Positions 19,309 through 29,086 of a stretch of DNA of 64,000 bases are shown one piece after another; position 1 is the first letter of the stretch, and the number at the start of each line of letters is the position of its first letter. The position numbers and the translations under genes were made by a program. The stretch is taken from the NCBI RefSeq assembly GCF_000760695.4, contig NZ_JHEG04000001.1, forward strand, positions 9,263,530 through 9,327,529. The letters are read 5' to 3'. Source of the stretch: Tolypothrix bouteillei VB521301. Its GTDB lineage: Bacteria; Cyanobacteriota; Cyanobacteriia; Cyanobacteriales; Nostocaceae. The notes below the pieces were generated by a model. It did no database searches. It was given only the letters and a program-made list of their open reading frames with translations, and was not told the DNA's origin.

Positions 19309-19539
19309 TGTTGTTTACTCCCTAATTGGTGTCTCATCAGCAGTGCCTCTACCCGTGCTTGGATCGCTGTTGGTGGATAGTGCAGCGCTATGAGACTCTT
19401 ATGCTTTAGTGTTCCCAAGATTTTTCACAAACGAACACTTCTGCTTTATGGTTCTTGACAAAAAACACACTTTTCGCTAAAGGGAGTAAAACTTCTGGTA
19501 TACGTAAAATTTATTAGTATCAAATTAGGTAAGTAGATC

Positions 19540-19698
19540 CTAATTCAATCGCTTTGTGTCTACCCGATCGCCCGATTTTTCAATGGTTTCGATGATTGCC
19601 AAACCTATGCCAGAAACAGCAATAAGTAAGAAAACCGAAGCCAGGAAGGCGTTTACAAGTATCCGAAGGGCATCGTCGAAGAAAATGTAGCTGCTCAT
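19540..19698 (-). CDS. Small single-pass membrane protein, 52 residues
   Basis: I translated an ATG frame of 52 codons ending in TAG. It begins MSSYIFFDDALRILVN, then has one hydrophobic helix (AFLASVFLLIAVSGIGLAII, residues ~17-36), then a charged tail ETIEKSGDRVDTKRLN. The shape resembles small photosynthetic-complex subunits (PsbX, Ycf12, Ndh small subunits), but I do not recognise it as any of them. Only a weak GGA ribosome site precedes it. Confidence 0.5.
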   Translation of the reverse strand: MSSYIFFDDALRILVNAFLASVFLLIAVSGIGLAIIETIEKSGDRVDTKRLN

Positions 19699-20502
19699 TG
19701 TCCGATCTTTTTAACTCAATGGTGCTAGTACTTACAGATTTCTTCACACCTTGATAAGCGTTTTTCGTGATGAAATACTAGCATAAGCATCTTAACAAAA
19801 CTTTAGCTCTTTCATAACGATGTTTATACTTTTTCTTGTTCGTGCTTGGCTCGATTTTTGTTACCAGAGTTTGGGGTAAGTAAAAAGCTTGTCTTGCAGT
19901 TTCCTGTATTTTTACTGAGCTTCATCTTAAACCTTCTAGTACTTTTAGATAATCATTATTACATCTAGAAAAGAAGCAACTAGCTAAAGGTAGTTGTTAT
20001 CACTTGTATCTATAAGTCAAATGATAGATAACACCTCTTCTACCTTTTGACAGATGAGTCTGGTATTAGTATGGTTTCACCTTGGCAAACTCCTCTCCCG
20101 CAGTATGAGTACGCAACGAGCCGCGTCGTTGTCTACTTTTACAGCAGCAGATTGTGCTTGTGGACTCCAATTATGTTTTCCCCCTTGGTAGAAGCTATCT
20201 CGCTTTACCATAAGGGATGCCTCTATGGGTTAGAATTTTTCATCTTTCCTGCTGATTTAAATCCTTTGGTTTTCCCGAGCAATTTACTCAATGAGACTCA
20301 ACTTTTTAGATCGAAGAACTGTTTTGCTAAGCCTTATGAGCTATGTTCTTTGCCTATTCCCTAGAAAAGTTATGCCGAGTTTGATAAGTTGGCTTGTGCA
20401 GTAGAATCCGAGGTTAATTCCTACGATAGAAGCACGTATTTCCGCGCAATTGTAGAATTTCTGAGTTGATTGGCAATAAAACCGCGATCGCGCTTTCCAG
20501 GA
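19699..20502. other. Intergenic region of about 800 bp
   Basis: I see no convincing gene. An open frame at 20047-20364 (105 codons) has no recognisable domain, unusual composition and no clear ribosome site. The region probably holds the promoters of the flanking divergent genes. Confidence 0.35.
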
Positions 20503-21408
20503 ATGACAATTACCCTGAAAAATTCTGAAATTCAACTTTCCATTAGACCAGACCTTGGCGGTCGCATCGACCAGTTGCAAGATTTGAAAACAGGACACGA
20601 GTGGCTGTGGCATCCTTCAGATTACGATCCACAGCTATCCCGCAACCTTGAAGTGGGTGCATCTTTTGATGGCAATTGGACTGGTGGTTGGGATGAAATT
20701 TTTCCCAATGATGCGGCGGGTGTTTTCCAGAATCGGCACTTGGTCGATCACGGTGAATTGTGGTCGCAAGCTTGGGAATTGTTGGAAAAGTCTGATTTAA
20801 GTGTCAAGATGGCACTTGCTTGTCAAACAGTACCAGTGCAGGTAGAAAAAACCATTACTCTTGATGAAAAGCAAGCAAAAGCGACTATAAAGTATTTGTT
20901 TAAAAATCAGTCGGAAGAAACCATTCCGTTTTTATTTAAGCAACATACAGCTGTAGCTATTGAAGAAGGAGATGAAGTTCTCCTTCCAGACTGCACTATT
21001 GAGCCTGCTGTTCTGGAATTCAGTAAAATTATTGGTCGCCAGGAAAAAACTCCCTTTCCCAAAGCTTTTGCAGCCGATGGCAGTGAAGTCAACGTACAGC
21101 GTATTCCACCGCGATCGTCACAACTACAGGAATTTTATTATAGTTCTCAGTTGGCTGTAGGGCAATGCGGAATTCGCAATCAGCGCTCGGCTTCTACTTT
21201 GCTCATGAGTTTTGATACTGCTGATTTTCCATATGTTTGGGTGTTTGCTAGTTTTGGCGGTTGGCAGAATCATTACGTACTCGTGCTAGAACCTTGTACC
21301 AATATTCCTTACGATCTGGAAATCGCTTGTCGTAATGGAACTTCGGCGCTACTACCTCCCCACTCATCACAACTCCGGAGTTTAACTGTTGAGTTACAGC
21401 GTTTGTAA
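20503..21408 (+). CDS. Aldose 1-epimerase-like (galactose mutarotase fold) protein
   Basis: A 301-residue carbohydrate-binding protein of the mutarotase superfamily. It shows RPDLGGRIDQLQDL at the N-terminus, DHGELW (~residues 87-92) and the late VLEPCTN motif, in the usual order. The true start is taken as the ATG at 20503; a TTG 33 bp upstream is in frame. Catalytic His/Glu assignment is uncertain, so it could be a hexose-6-phosphate epimerase-like or non-catalytic family member. It is convergent with psbA, separated by a bidirectional terminator. Confidence 0.82.
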   Translation: MTITLKNSEIQLSIRPDLGGRIDQLQDLKTGHEWLWHPSDYDPQLSRNLEVGASFDGNWTGGWDEIFPNDAAGVFQNRHLVDHGELWSQAWELLEKSDLSVKMALACQTVPVQVEKTITLDEKQAKATIKYLFKNQSEETIPFLFKQHTAVAIEEGDEVLLPDCTIEPAVLEFSKIIGRQEKTPFPKAFAADGSEVNVQRIPPRSSQLQEFYYSSQLAVGQCGIRNQRSASTLLMSFDTADFPYVWVFASFGGWQNHYVLVLEPCTNIPYDLEIACRNGTSALLPPHSSQLRSLTVELQRL

Positions 21409-21504
21409 GTTCGATAATCTCTCAATTTCTCGTTTCCAAGCTCAGCCTGAAAATGAGGAGATTATCCGACGCCAACAGCATCCTAATAGGAGAAATACAA
21501 GATC

Positions 21505-21536
21505 AAAAAGCGCCCCTCTCATGAGGAGCGCTTTTT
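21505..21536. terminator. Bidirectional rho-independent terminator (psbA / epimerase)
   Basis: AAAAAGCGC-CCCTC-TCAT-GAGG-A-GCGCTTTTT forms a strong hairpin with A-run and T-run on opposite sides, so it can stop transcription from both convergent genes. Confidence 0.88.
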
Positions 21537-21577
21537 CTCTTCTGAAGACGCGGTGAACCGCGCCTCTGAATTAATGA

Positions 21578-22660
21578 TTAACCGTTGATAGCAGGAGCGC
21601 TGATTGCGACAGGAGCAACTTCAGTTGCAGCCAAGTCGAGAGGGAAGTTGTGAGCGTTGCGCTCGTGCATGACTTCCATACCGAGGTTAGCGCGGTTGAG
21701 GATGTCTGCCCAGGTTCCGATAGCGCGACCTTGGGAGTCAATCACGGATTGGTTGAAGTTGAAGCCGTTGAGGTTGAACGCCATGGTGCTGATGCCCAGT
21801 GCGGTGAACCAGATGCCTACTACTGGCCATGCTGCCAAGAAGAAGTGCAAACTGCGGCTGTTGTTGAATGATGCGTATTGGAAGATCAAGCGACCGAAGT
21901 AGCCGTGTGCTGCGACGATGTTGTAGGTCTCTTCTTCTTGTCCGAACTTGTAACCGTAGTTCTGTGACTCGGTTTCGGTTGTTTCACGTACCAAGGAAGA
22001 GGTGACTAGAGAACCGTGCATTGCGCTGAACAGAGAACCACCGAATACACCTGCTACACCTAACTGGTGGAAGGGGTGCATGAGGATGTTGTGCTCTGCT
22101 TGGAACACCAACATGAAGTTGAAGGTTCCAGAGATTCCCAAAGGCATACCGTCGGAGAAAGAACCTTGTCCGATGGGGTAGATCAAGAACACTGCGGTAG
22201 CTGCTGCTACAGGTGCGCTGAATGCTACACAGATCCAAGGACGCATACCCAAGCGGTAGGACAATTCCCACTCACGACCCAAGTAGCAGAATACGCCAAT
22301 CAGGAAGTGGAAAATTACCAACTGGTATGGACCACCGTTGTACAACCACTCATCTAAGGAAGCCGCTTCCCAGATGGGGTAGAAGTGAAGACCGATGGCG
22401 TTAGAAGAAGGAACAACTGCACCGGAGATGATGTTGTTGCCGTAGAGCAAGGAACCTGCAACGGGTTCGCGGATACCATCGATGTCTACAGGAGGAGCAG
22501 CGATGAATGCGATAATGAAGCAGATAGCTGCGGAGAGCAGTGTAGGGATCATCAACACGCCGAACCAGCCGACATAAAGGCGGTTTTCGGTGGAGGTGAT
22601 CCAGTTACAGAACTGCTCCCATACGTTGGCGCTTTGGCGCTGTTGTAAGGTTGCTGTCAT
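21578..22660 (-). CDS. psbA: Photosystem II D1 protein PsbA
   Basis: Reaction-centre subunit carrying Tyr-Z, pheophytin and QB sites and ligands of the Mn cluster; thylakoid membrane. It is full length at 360 residues, with the D1 sequence conserved throughout and the C-terminal extension removed after Ala344 (NFPLDLA, then 16 residues). Residue 130 is Glu (CYLGREWE), as in high-light D1 forms, not Gln as in the low-light D1:1 of some species. Cyanobacteria usually have several psbA copies; only this one is in the window. The gene is monocistronic with a clear terminator. Confidence 0.98.
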   Translation of the reverse strand: MTATLQQRQSANVWEQFCNWITSTENRLYVGWFGVLMIPTLLSAAICFIIAFIAAPPVDIDGIREPVAGSLLYGNNIISGAVVPSSNAIGLHFYPIWEAASLDEWLYNGGPYQLVIFHFLIGVFCYLGREWELSYRLGMRPWICVAFSAPVAAATAVFLIYPIGQGSFSDGMPLGISGTFNFMLVFQAEHNILMHPFHQLGVAGVFGGSLFSAMHGSLVTSSLVRETTETESQNYGYKFGQEEETYNIVAAHGYFGRLIFQYASFNNSRSLHFFLAAWPVVGIWFTALGISTMAFNLNGFNFNQSVIDSQGRAIGTWADILNRANLGMEVMHERNAHNFPLDLAATEVAPVAISAPAING

Positions 22661-22809
22661 GTTTCTATATATTGCGATGACTTTAATAAATCGGGCAATT
22701 GCTTACCCTACTGATAATTTACATTTCTTTACTTTGCTTGGCAATATGGTTAAGTTTAGTAAAGTTTATATCATTTATTATTTCTACTTATTAGAGGGCA
22801 AAGCCTAAA

Positions 22810-25800
22810 ATGATGGGGCGATGGATAATTGGTTGGAAACTTACTGGAAAAGGCAGAGGGCAGGAGGCAGGAGGCAGAAGGAATGGTTCCTGCCCTCTGC
22901 CTACTGCCTTCTTGAACTTGGGAATTTGGTTAGTCCTAGAAGGCATAATTGCTGTCTTTGCAAATTCCACTCTTGCTCAAGAACTCAGACCTTTAGCTGA
23001 TAATACCTTGGGTGAAGAGAATTCTGTAGTCACACCTGTAAACGCACAAGTTGACCGAATTGACGGTGGAGCAATTCGCGGAACTAATTTGTTTCACAGT
23101 TTTTCGCAATTCAACATCGGTGAAGGACGAGAGGTCTATTTTGCTAACCCATCTCAAGTTCAAAACATTTTGAGTCGCGTCACGGGGGCGGATGCATCTC
23201 AACTTTTGGGAAAACTGAGTGTTTTAGGTAATGCTAATCTGTTTCTTATCAATCCCAATGGCATTATATTTGGTAAAAATGCCAGTTTGGACATCCGTGG
23301 TTCATTTCTAGCAAGTACGGCAAGTCAAATCAAATTTGCTGATGCTTTTGAGTTTACTACAAACGCACTTCAAACAAAACCACTCTTGACTGTTAGCGTT
23401 CCTACTGGTCTGCAATTCGGGGGGAAGGTTGGGAGTATCCAAAATCAATCTACAGTAACCAATAGCAATGGGACTGCTGTTGGTCTTCAAGTTCAACCAG
23501 AAAGAACATTGGCACTTGTTGGTGGATTCATAGCGTTGGATGGCGGTTCGGTACAAGCAGCAAATGGTCGGATTGAGTTGGCGGCGGTTGCGGAACGGGG
23601 AACGGTGGGACTATCAGTGAGTGGTAGCGATCTTTCCTTGGATATTCCACCAACTGTGGAGAGAGCAGATATATCTCTTATCAATGCAAAGATAGATGTG
23701 AGCGATCGCAGTCGGGGTAGTATAGAGATGATTGCGAAAAACATAAATATTTCGGGTGAAAGCCTCATTTCTGCTGGTATTGGGGAAAATTTGACAGCAA
23801 CGGGCTTGTCTTCGGGAAATATTACCCTGAATGCAACAGATTTAATTGGCATCAACTACCCAAGCCGGGTCGTAAATGTTGTTTCTGAAAATGCGATTGG
23901 TAATGCAGGCGATATTAATATCAATGCGGGTACAATAAAAATCAACAATCGAGCGAGTGATTCAACACCGGAGTCTGGCTCATCCATTCCTGCGGCGTTG
24001 AACACGGGTTCGTTAGGAACTGGGCGTGCTGGAAACGTATCACTGTTCGCTACGGGCTCAATGGAGTTACTCGGACAAGATACTAACTCCTTGGATGAAG
24101 TCATTTCCACTTATAACTATCTTGGCAAGCAGATAGGAGGTGGAGATATTAGGCTTGAAGCAAATCGTGTCTATTTAAATAACGCCTATCTAAATGCTAC
24201 TGGTGGCTACGGAGGACTTATCTCAGTTGTGGGCAAAGATTCGGTGTCAATAACTGAAAACAGTTTCCTCAATGGTGGTACTGGTTCGGGGGATGCTAAA
24301 GACATTACAGTCGAGTCGAACGGGATCGTCACTATCGATCGCAGCTGGCTTGGTAATAACGTTGGCGGCGAACAATCCGGTAATGCAGGTAATATCAAGA
24401 TTGCTGGCCAAGCGGTTTATATAATCAAGGGGTCTTTGTTAGAGACGAGATCCGAAGCGAATGGTGGTAACTCTGGTAACATTCAGATCGATGCCACGGG
24501 AAGAGTAGAAATATCAGGTATCGATCCAACGCATGGTGGTTCAGGCGATCGCACGCCAAACGCTCCCAACAGCTTGCTGAGTGTGATTGCTGACTCAGAT
24601 ACCAGAGGAAATCCAGGTGATATTACTATTAAAGCAGGAGAAATTTACATAACCAATCGTAATATAAATGGTGGTGTTTTTCCAGCCTTAAATGCTGGTA
24701 GCAGTGCAGACAGACCGTCTGGAAAAGTTTCGCTTTCTGCCACAACTGGCTCTATAGCTTTAATAGGGCAGGATAAACTCTTTCCCGATGCTATCATCTC
24801 TACCTACGGTCTTCAAACATCATCTGGTGGTGGAGACATTTCTCTAACAGCCAAGGGCTCTATTTTTTTGCAGTCTGCGTATGTTGTCAGTGCAAGAGCA
24901 AATGGCGGAAATATATCGCTTATTGGAAATGATGCGGTCTCTATAACTGAAAATAGCTTTCTGAATGCTGGAACCACTCAAGGCAATTCTGGTTCCATCA
25001 CAATCCAATCTAATGGTCCTGTGATTATCCAACGGAGTCTCGTTGGTAACAATGTTGGTTTGAGCGAGCGATCGGGTAATGTAGGTAACACCAAAATCAG
25101 TGGGAAATCTGTTTCCATAATTGATGGGTCACTCATAGAAGCTAGCTCGGAAAGGAGTGGTGGCAACTCTGGTAGTATTGATATCGATGCTGTAGAAACA
25201 GTCGAAATATCGGGCATCGATCCATTGCATGACCCTAACGTTGACAGTAGCGATTTTACCAAAATTTTTCCGTATACTGTTGTAACAGCAACTAGTAATT
25301 ACGAATCAATCGGTCAGGCAGGTAATATTAATATTACAGCTCGTACATTACGGGTATCAAATGGGGCAAGTATAAGAGCACAAAGTCAAAACGCCCGTAA
25401 CAGTGGGAATATTAATATTGATGCCAAGATTGTTGAACTCACAAGTGGCGGACAACTGCTAACTAATGCTGCAGGTAGTGGCAATGCTGGTAACATTAGC
25501 ATAAAAAACAGCGATCGCATCCTGATTTCAGGGAGTAACTCTAACTACGATGCAGTCTTTGAGCAAATAAAACAAACTTATAACAACAGTTATCCTCAGA
25601 TTGTACTGGGTGCTGGTGTTTCACCCACAGATGGTTACAAGTATATACTTGGTTACGCTGGTCCTAACAGTGGGATATTTGCCAGTACAGAATTAACTGA
25701 TGGTGGCAACATTACATTAAATGTAGGGAAAGTTTTGCAACTACGCCATAACGGGCAAATCTCTGCCAAAGCCGGAGAAAGAGGCAAAGGAGGTAACATT

Positions 25801-26403
25801 ACTATTAATGCATCTAATGGTTTTATTGTAGCTGTCTTAAAAGAAAATAGCGATATCATCGCCCAAGCCGTCGAAGGTAGTGGGGGTCGTATTACAATTA
25901 ACGCTGCGGGTATTTATGGATTGGAAAATCGTACCCAGTTGTCATCGGATGATACCATCAGTGAAATTAACGCCAGCTCGGAGTTTGGCACAGACGGCTC
26001 CGTAGAACTGAACACTTTTGAATTTGAGCCAAATATTGATTCAGTTAACCTACCAACAGTACCTGTTGATACTCAAATATCCCAAAACTGCAATCATTCA
26101 AATCTGACTCAAAGTAAATTCACTATAACTGGACGTGGTGGCTTACCTCCCAATCCCAATGAAAATCTCACTTCTGATGCAGTATTGGTGAATTGGATAA
26201 CGCCTGCATCTAGTGAAACAAACAACTCCAACTTACACGGTATGACTGTATCAAAAACTACTATACAACAGAGCGTTACAGAAGCAACTGGGTGGACAGT
26301 CAATCAAAAGGGAGAGATTTTTCTAACAGCTCGCCCAGCCTCAGTCACGTCTCACAGTCCTTGGTCAGCACCAATCCTTTGCAGTTCTGGAATTTCCAAA
26401 TAA
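22810..26403 (+). CDS. Two-partner-secretion exoprotein (filamentous haemagglutinin N-terminal domain)
   Basis: A 1197-residue secreted TpsA-type protein. A signal peptide ends near STLAQ (residues ~53-57). The TPS domain spans ~57-300 with the hallmark FLINPNGIIFGKNASLDIRGSFLAST (shown here only in parts: NPNGIIFG and GSFLAST). The remainder is a beta-helix of repeated SGNAGNI/GGDISL-type strands, ending in a Cys-containing tail as in cyanobacterial homologues. GAGGG lies 11 bp before the ATG. A palindromic repeat is inserted in the leader (22852-22901). The TpsB transporter is not adjacent. Likely an adhesin or surface protein. Confidence 0.92.
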   Translation: MMGRWIIGWKLTGKGRGQEAGGRRNGSCPLPTAFLNLGIWLVLEGIIAVFANSTLAQELRPLADNTLGEENSVVTPVNAQVDRIDGGAIRGTNLFHSFSQFNIGEGREVYFANPSQVQNILSRVTGADASQLLGKLSVLGNANLFLINPNGIIFGKNASLDIRGSFLASTASQIKFADAFEFTTNALQTKPLLTVSVPTGLQFGGKVGSIQNQSTVTNSNGTAVGLQVQPERTLALVGGFIALDGGSVQAANGRIELAAVAERGTVGLSVSGSDLSLDIPPTVERADISLINAKIDVSDRSRGSIEMIAKNINISGESLISAGIGENLTATGLSSGNITLNATDLIGINYPSRVVNVVSENAIGNAGDININAGTIKINNRASDSTPESGSSIPAALNTGSLGTGRAGNVSLFATGSMELLGQDTNSLDEVISTYNYLGKQIGGGDIRLEANRVYLNNAYLNATGGYGGLISVVGKDSVSITENSFLNGGTGSGDAKDITVESNGIVTIDRSWLGNNVGGEQSGNAGNIKIAGQAVYIIKGSLLETRSEANGGNSGNIQIDATGRVEISGIDPTHGGSGDRTPNAPNSLLSVIADSDTRGNPGDITIKAGEIYITNRNINGGVFPALNAGSSADRPSGKVSLSATTGSIALIGQDKLFPDAIISTYGLQTSSGGGDISLTAKGSIFLQSAYVVSARANGGNISLIGNDAVSITENSFLNAGTTQGNSGSITIQSNGPVIIQRSLVGNNVGLSERSGNVGNTKISGKSVSIIDGSLIEASSERSGGNSGSIDIDAVETVEISGIDPLHDPNVDSSDFTKIFPYTVVTATSNYESIGQAGNINITARTLRVSNGASIRAQSQNARNSGNINIDAKIVELTSGGQLLTNAAGSGNAGNISIKNSDRILISGSNSNYDAVFEQIKQTYNNSYPQIVLGAGVSPTDGYKYILGYAGPNSGIFASTELTDGGNITLNVGKVLQLRHNGQISAKAGERGKGGNITINASNGFIVAVLKENSDIIAQAVEGSGGRITINAAGIYGLENRTQLSSDDTISEINASSEFGTDGSVELNTFEFEPNIDSVNLPTVPVDTQISQNCNHSNLTQSKFTITGRGGLPPNPNENLTSDAVLVNWITPASSETNNSNLHGMTVSKTTIQQSVTEATGWTVNQKGEIFLTARPASVTSHSPWSAPILCSSGISK
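22852..22901. repeat. Palindromic repeat inside the TPS signal-peptide region
   Basis: GGCAGAGGGCAGGA (22852-22865) and its exact complement TCCTGCCCTCTGCC (22888-22901). The element stays in frame and adds about 20 polar residues between the start methionine region and the hydrophobic core. Confidence 0.8.
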
Positions 26404-26459
26404 AAACTTACCTCACAGCGCATTCATCTATGCAAATTACAGTAGTTTTCACCTAAATG

Positions 26460-26508
26460 AACCACAGTAGTAAGGGCGCAAGACCGCCGCGCCCTTACTA
26501 CTGTGGTT
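26460..26508. repeat. 20-bp perfect hairpin (GGGCGC-type palindrome)
   Basis: Stem AACCACAGTAGTAAGGGCGC (26460-26479) with its exact complement (26489-26508) and the 9-nt loop AAGACCGCC. It lies between convergent genes and may act as a terminator, but loop and stem end match the repeat at 12160-12180, indicating a dispersed family. Confidence 0.75.
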
Positions 26509-26542
26509 TATTTACCTTGAAAATGGCTGTAAAACTATGCTT

Positions 26543-26794
26543 TTATGCTTGCAATGCGACCTCACTTTCTACCGATTCTGAGGAAATACGAGTAGGAACT
26601 GCTTCTATCTCCACTCGCACCCATTCGGAGTAGACATCTTCCAAAAATCTGCTGCGATCGGGGCTTTCGTTAGCAATCTCTCTTACTTTGAGAGTCGTTA
26701 CATAAACTCCTTGTACGACTTCATGACCGTACCCAACAACTTGACCAATTAGCCCGGTCACTTGATGGCGTGCATAGTCACCAATCTCTAACAT
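26543..26794 (-). CDS. Conserved cyanobacterial hypothetical protein, 83 residues
   Basis: Small soluble protein beginning MLEIGDYARHQVTGLIGQVVGYG, a beta-rich opening suggestive of an SH3-like or KOW-like barrel, with an acidic tail. AGGAG lies 8 bp before the ATG at 26794 but only 2 bp before the ATG at 26800, so I choose 26794. Function unknown. Confidence 0.7.
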   Translation of the reverse strand: MLEIGDYARHQVTGLIGQVVGYGHEVVQGVYVTTLKVREIANESPDRSRFLEDVYSEWVRVEIEAVPTRISSESVESEVALQA

Positions 26795-26957
26795 TGTCAT
26801 AACTCCTTGACTAGATAGACGGAACGGTTTGTTTTTTACGTTTGCTACAGAATATTGACAATTGGTTGAACGGGGATCGCTTGAGGCGGTGAAATGATTG
26901 CAACTTCCTTGATAGAGCGATGGAAGAATGCGAATTCAAGCCTTCGCCGACCGCTTG

Positions 26958-28241
26958 TCAAGCCACAACCTGAGGTTTTCTCTCTTGTTCTTGTGTGGTG
27001 ACAACTTCTGGTAACAAATGAGTGTAAAGATGAGTTAATCTGGAGGCAACACTTTGCCAGCTGAAAGCAATTTCTACACGCTGTCTACCTGCTTCACCAA
27101 GGCGATCCCGCCATTCTGGATTGATTAGAATGCGGTCAATAGCTAAGGCAAAAGCATCTTCATCCTTGGGAGGAGCAAGCAATCCTGTTACCTCAGGTAC
27201 TACTGTAAATCGCAAACCACCAACATCACTGGCAACAACTGGAGTTCGGCTCGCCATCGCTTCAATGGCAACCAAACCAAAAGGTTCGTAGTGACTGGGG
27301 ACAACACACACATCAGCCGCTGCATAGTATAAAGGCAGAACAGCCTCATCTAGACGACCTGGAAAGGCTGTGTAATTCTCCAGTCCAAGTTCAGACACAA
27401 TACCAGAGATGCGATCGCGCTCGATTCCATCACTATAACCGGGACGACTGCCACCTCCAATAATTAATTGTAGGTTAGCGACAGAGTGCAAACTTGACTT
27501 TGCAAAAGCTCTCACAAGTGTCTCAATACCCTTGCGTTTATCAAAGCGACCAACGTAGAGTACAACCTTTGCATCAGGAGCAATACCCAATGTTTGACGT
27601 GCTTGAGAGCGTTCAACCGAGCCAAATTTCTCAATATCGGTACCGCAAGGAATAACTTCTATGCGTCCAAGAGAAGAAACTAGCTTTCGCATATGTTCCT
27701 GTTCTTGGGGGCTAGTCGCAACAACTCGATCGACACACTCCAGACAATTTTTTTCTACAGCTAGTCTGATACTAGCTATTGCTGGTACGTCAGAAACAGT
27801 GCTGTATTTCACTGCTCCTAATGAATGGTATGTATGCACTTGAATCAATGGTTGCCGCTTTTTTAGTTCCATACCCACCCAAGAAGACAACCAATAGTGA
27901 GTGTGAACCAGAGAATACTGAAAACCTTGATTTTGCTGGAATGATTGAAACTCTGCGATAAATTCAGGTAGATAATCTAGCAGGCTATCCCGACCTATAA
28001 ACTCTATCGGACCAGCTTTTAGCCGAATTGTTCGACAGTTAGTTCCATGTTGGATAATAGCTGCTTGCTCGGGACTGCTGAGGCGAGTGAACATATCCAC
28101 CTGCCAACCTTTTTGAGCTAGTGCGTAACCTATCTGACGGACATACACGTTTTGTCCACCAGCCTCTTCTTGTCCTATTTCTGCAGCAGGATCTCCATCC
28201 ACAGAAATCAAAGCGATACGATGCTTTTTTGTCAGTAGCAT
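26958..28241 (-). CDS. GT4 glycosyltransferase, sucrose-phosphate/sucrose-synthase type
   Basis: A 427-residue GT-B enzyme. The N-terminal motif GQEEAGGQNVYVRQIGYAL is typical of the sucrose-synthase/sucrose-phosphate-synthase branch. VHTHYWLS, the donor-site GRFDKRKGIETLV and the retaining GT4 E-x7-E motif (HYEPFGLVAIEAM) follow. Length fits the minimal glycosyltransferase-only SPS proteins of Anabaena-type cyanobacteria, so sucrose(-phosphate) synthesis is plausible but other disaccharides or glycolipids are possible. Its transcript carries a c-di-AMP riboswitch 160 nt upstream, linking it to osmotic signalling. The GH31 gene lies upstream on the same strand, beyond the riboswitch. Confidence 0.87.
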   Translation of the reverse strand: MLLTKKHRIALISVDGDPAAEIGQEEAGGQNVYVRQIGYALAQKGWQVDMFTRLSSPEQAAIIQHGTNCRTIRLKAGPIEFIGRDSLLDYLPEFIAEFQSFQQNQGFQYSLVHTHYWLSSWVGMELKKRQPLIQVHTYHSLGAVKYSTVSDVPAIASIRLAVEKNCLECVDRVVATSPQEQEHMRKLVSSLGRIEVIPCGTDIEKFGSVERSQARQTLGIAPDAKVVLYVGRFDKRKGIETLVRAFAKSSLHSVANLQLIIGGGSRPGYSDGIERDRISGIVSELGLENYTAFPGRLDEAVLPLYYAAADVCVVPSHYEPFGLVAIEAMASRTPVVASDVGGLRFTVVPEVTGLLAPPKDEDAFALAIDRILINPEWRDRLGEAGRQRVEIAFSWQSVASRLTHLYTHLLPEVVTTQEQERKPQVVA

Positions 28242-28400
28242 AGTTAAACTTCACCACATGGCAATCTTTCCTGCCTCAGATATCTGAGTGGAGGTAATAT
28301 GACCCCTTACCCAAAGCTAAGGGCAGGTACAACGAAGCGCACAGATACCAGCCAAGGATACCGACGAGAACAAGGCATTACTTGTTAAGAATGCTGTTCG

Positions 28401-28640
28401 CTCAGTCTCCTCTCAATGCCGACGAAGTTAGCTGACGGGCTAGGACTGAGAGATGTCCCTCTTTAACAAGGATGAAATATAAAGTTTAAAGGATGATGTG
28501 AGAAAAAGGACCTCTTATTTATCCTTTATACTTAAGTCTCTATCCTTTTTAAAGATTAGCCCCAACGGTGGTTCCTCCGCTTCAAGTTTACCTACGGGAA
28601 CACTGTGTCTAAGGCAAACCAAGAATTAGGCAGACCGAAT
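28401..28640 (-). promoter_or_regulatory. Cyclic di-AMP riboswitch (ydaO/yuaA class)
   Basis: On the minus strand the conserved blocks of the ydaO-yuaA RNA occur in order. A hairpin with arms GTTTGCC (28613-28619 complement) and GGTAAAC comes first, then GAAGCGGAGGAACCA and TTGGGGCTAATC (complement of 28554-28580). The diagnostic 3' block CCGTCAGCTAAC-TTCGTCGGC follows, with the closing pair CTCTCA/TGAGAG (complement of 28411-28452). I matched these to the consensus from memory; a covariance search would decide. It precedes the glycosyltransferase at 28241, where most such switches turn expression off when c-di-AMP binds. A hairpin AACAAG/CTTGTT (28369-28386) may be part of the expression platform. 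Confidence 0.85.
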
Positions 28641-29086
28641 CTATATTGTTAAGAATTTAACGCGTAACCTTCACATAAGTCAACCTTCTTCAAGGAAGAC
28701 TTCTTTTAGCAACAAGCATTGCTACTCTCCATTACGTTTTACTGCGAGTTGTGTAATTCTGAACGTAACCGTTTAACAAAGCCAGCTTGGTCTAACAAGT
28801 TATGGATAAACAATTATGAAGTACGACCTCCATCCAACATATATCCTTCATCGAAATAAATTTCAAATGCTTAACATAAGTTATCATAATTATATGAATT
28901 TTCTTTAAAGAAAATTATATGCATTACTTTTTTATCTGAATATTTTGTTGCAAATATTAAATCAATTTTATGTCTAGCGAGAGATGACAAAATATCATTT
29001 TCTTTTTTTAATTTTTCGGCTAGTTGGGTGGGCAATGCCCACCGATATCGAATAGTTTGGGAGCATGAGGGCTCACGTCCCAATCC
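28641..29086. other. Intergenic region upstream of the riboswitch
   Basis: No supported gene. It should contain the promoter of the riboswitch transcript. A palindrome GGTGGGC-AAT-GCCCACC (29026-29042) lies just after the GH31 stop; it resembles a common cyanobacterial repeat and could end that transcript. A 70-codon open frame here reads through the palindrome and is rejected. Confidence 0.4.

Noticed and set aside
20047..20364. 105-codon plus-strand open frame upstream of the epimerase gene
   Set aside because: No recognisable domain, odd composition, no ribosome site, and it lies in AT-rich intergenic DNA.
23308..26303. Several minus-strand frames inside the TPS gene
   Set aside because: Shadows of a repetitive coding sequence on the other strand.
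28871..29083. 70-codon minus-strand frame after the GH31 gene
   Set aside because: Reads through a palindromic repeat and has no protein-like pattern.
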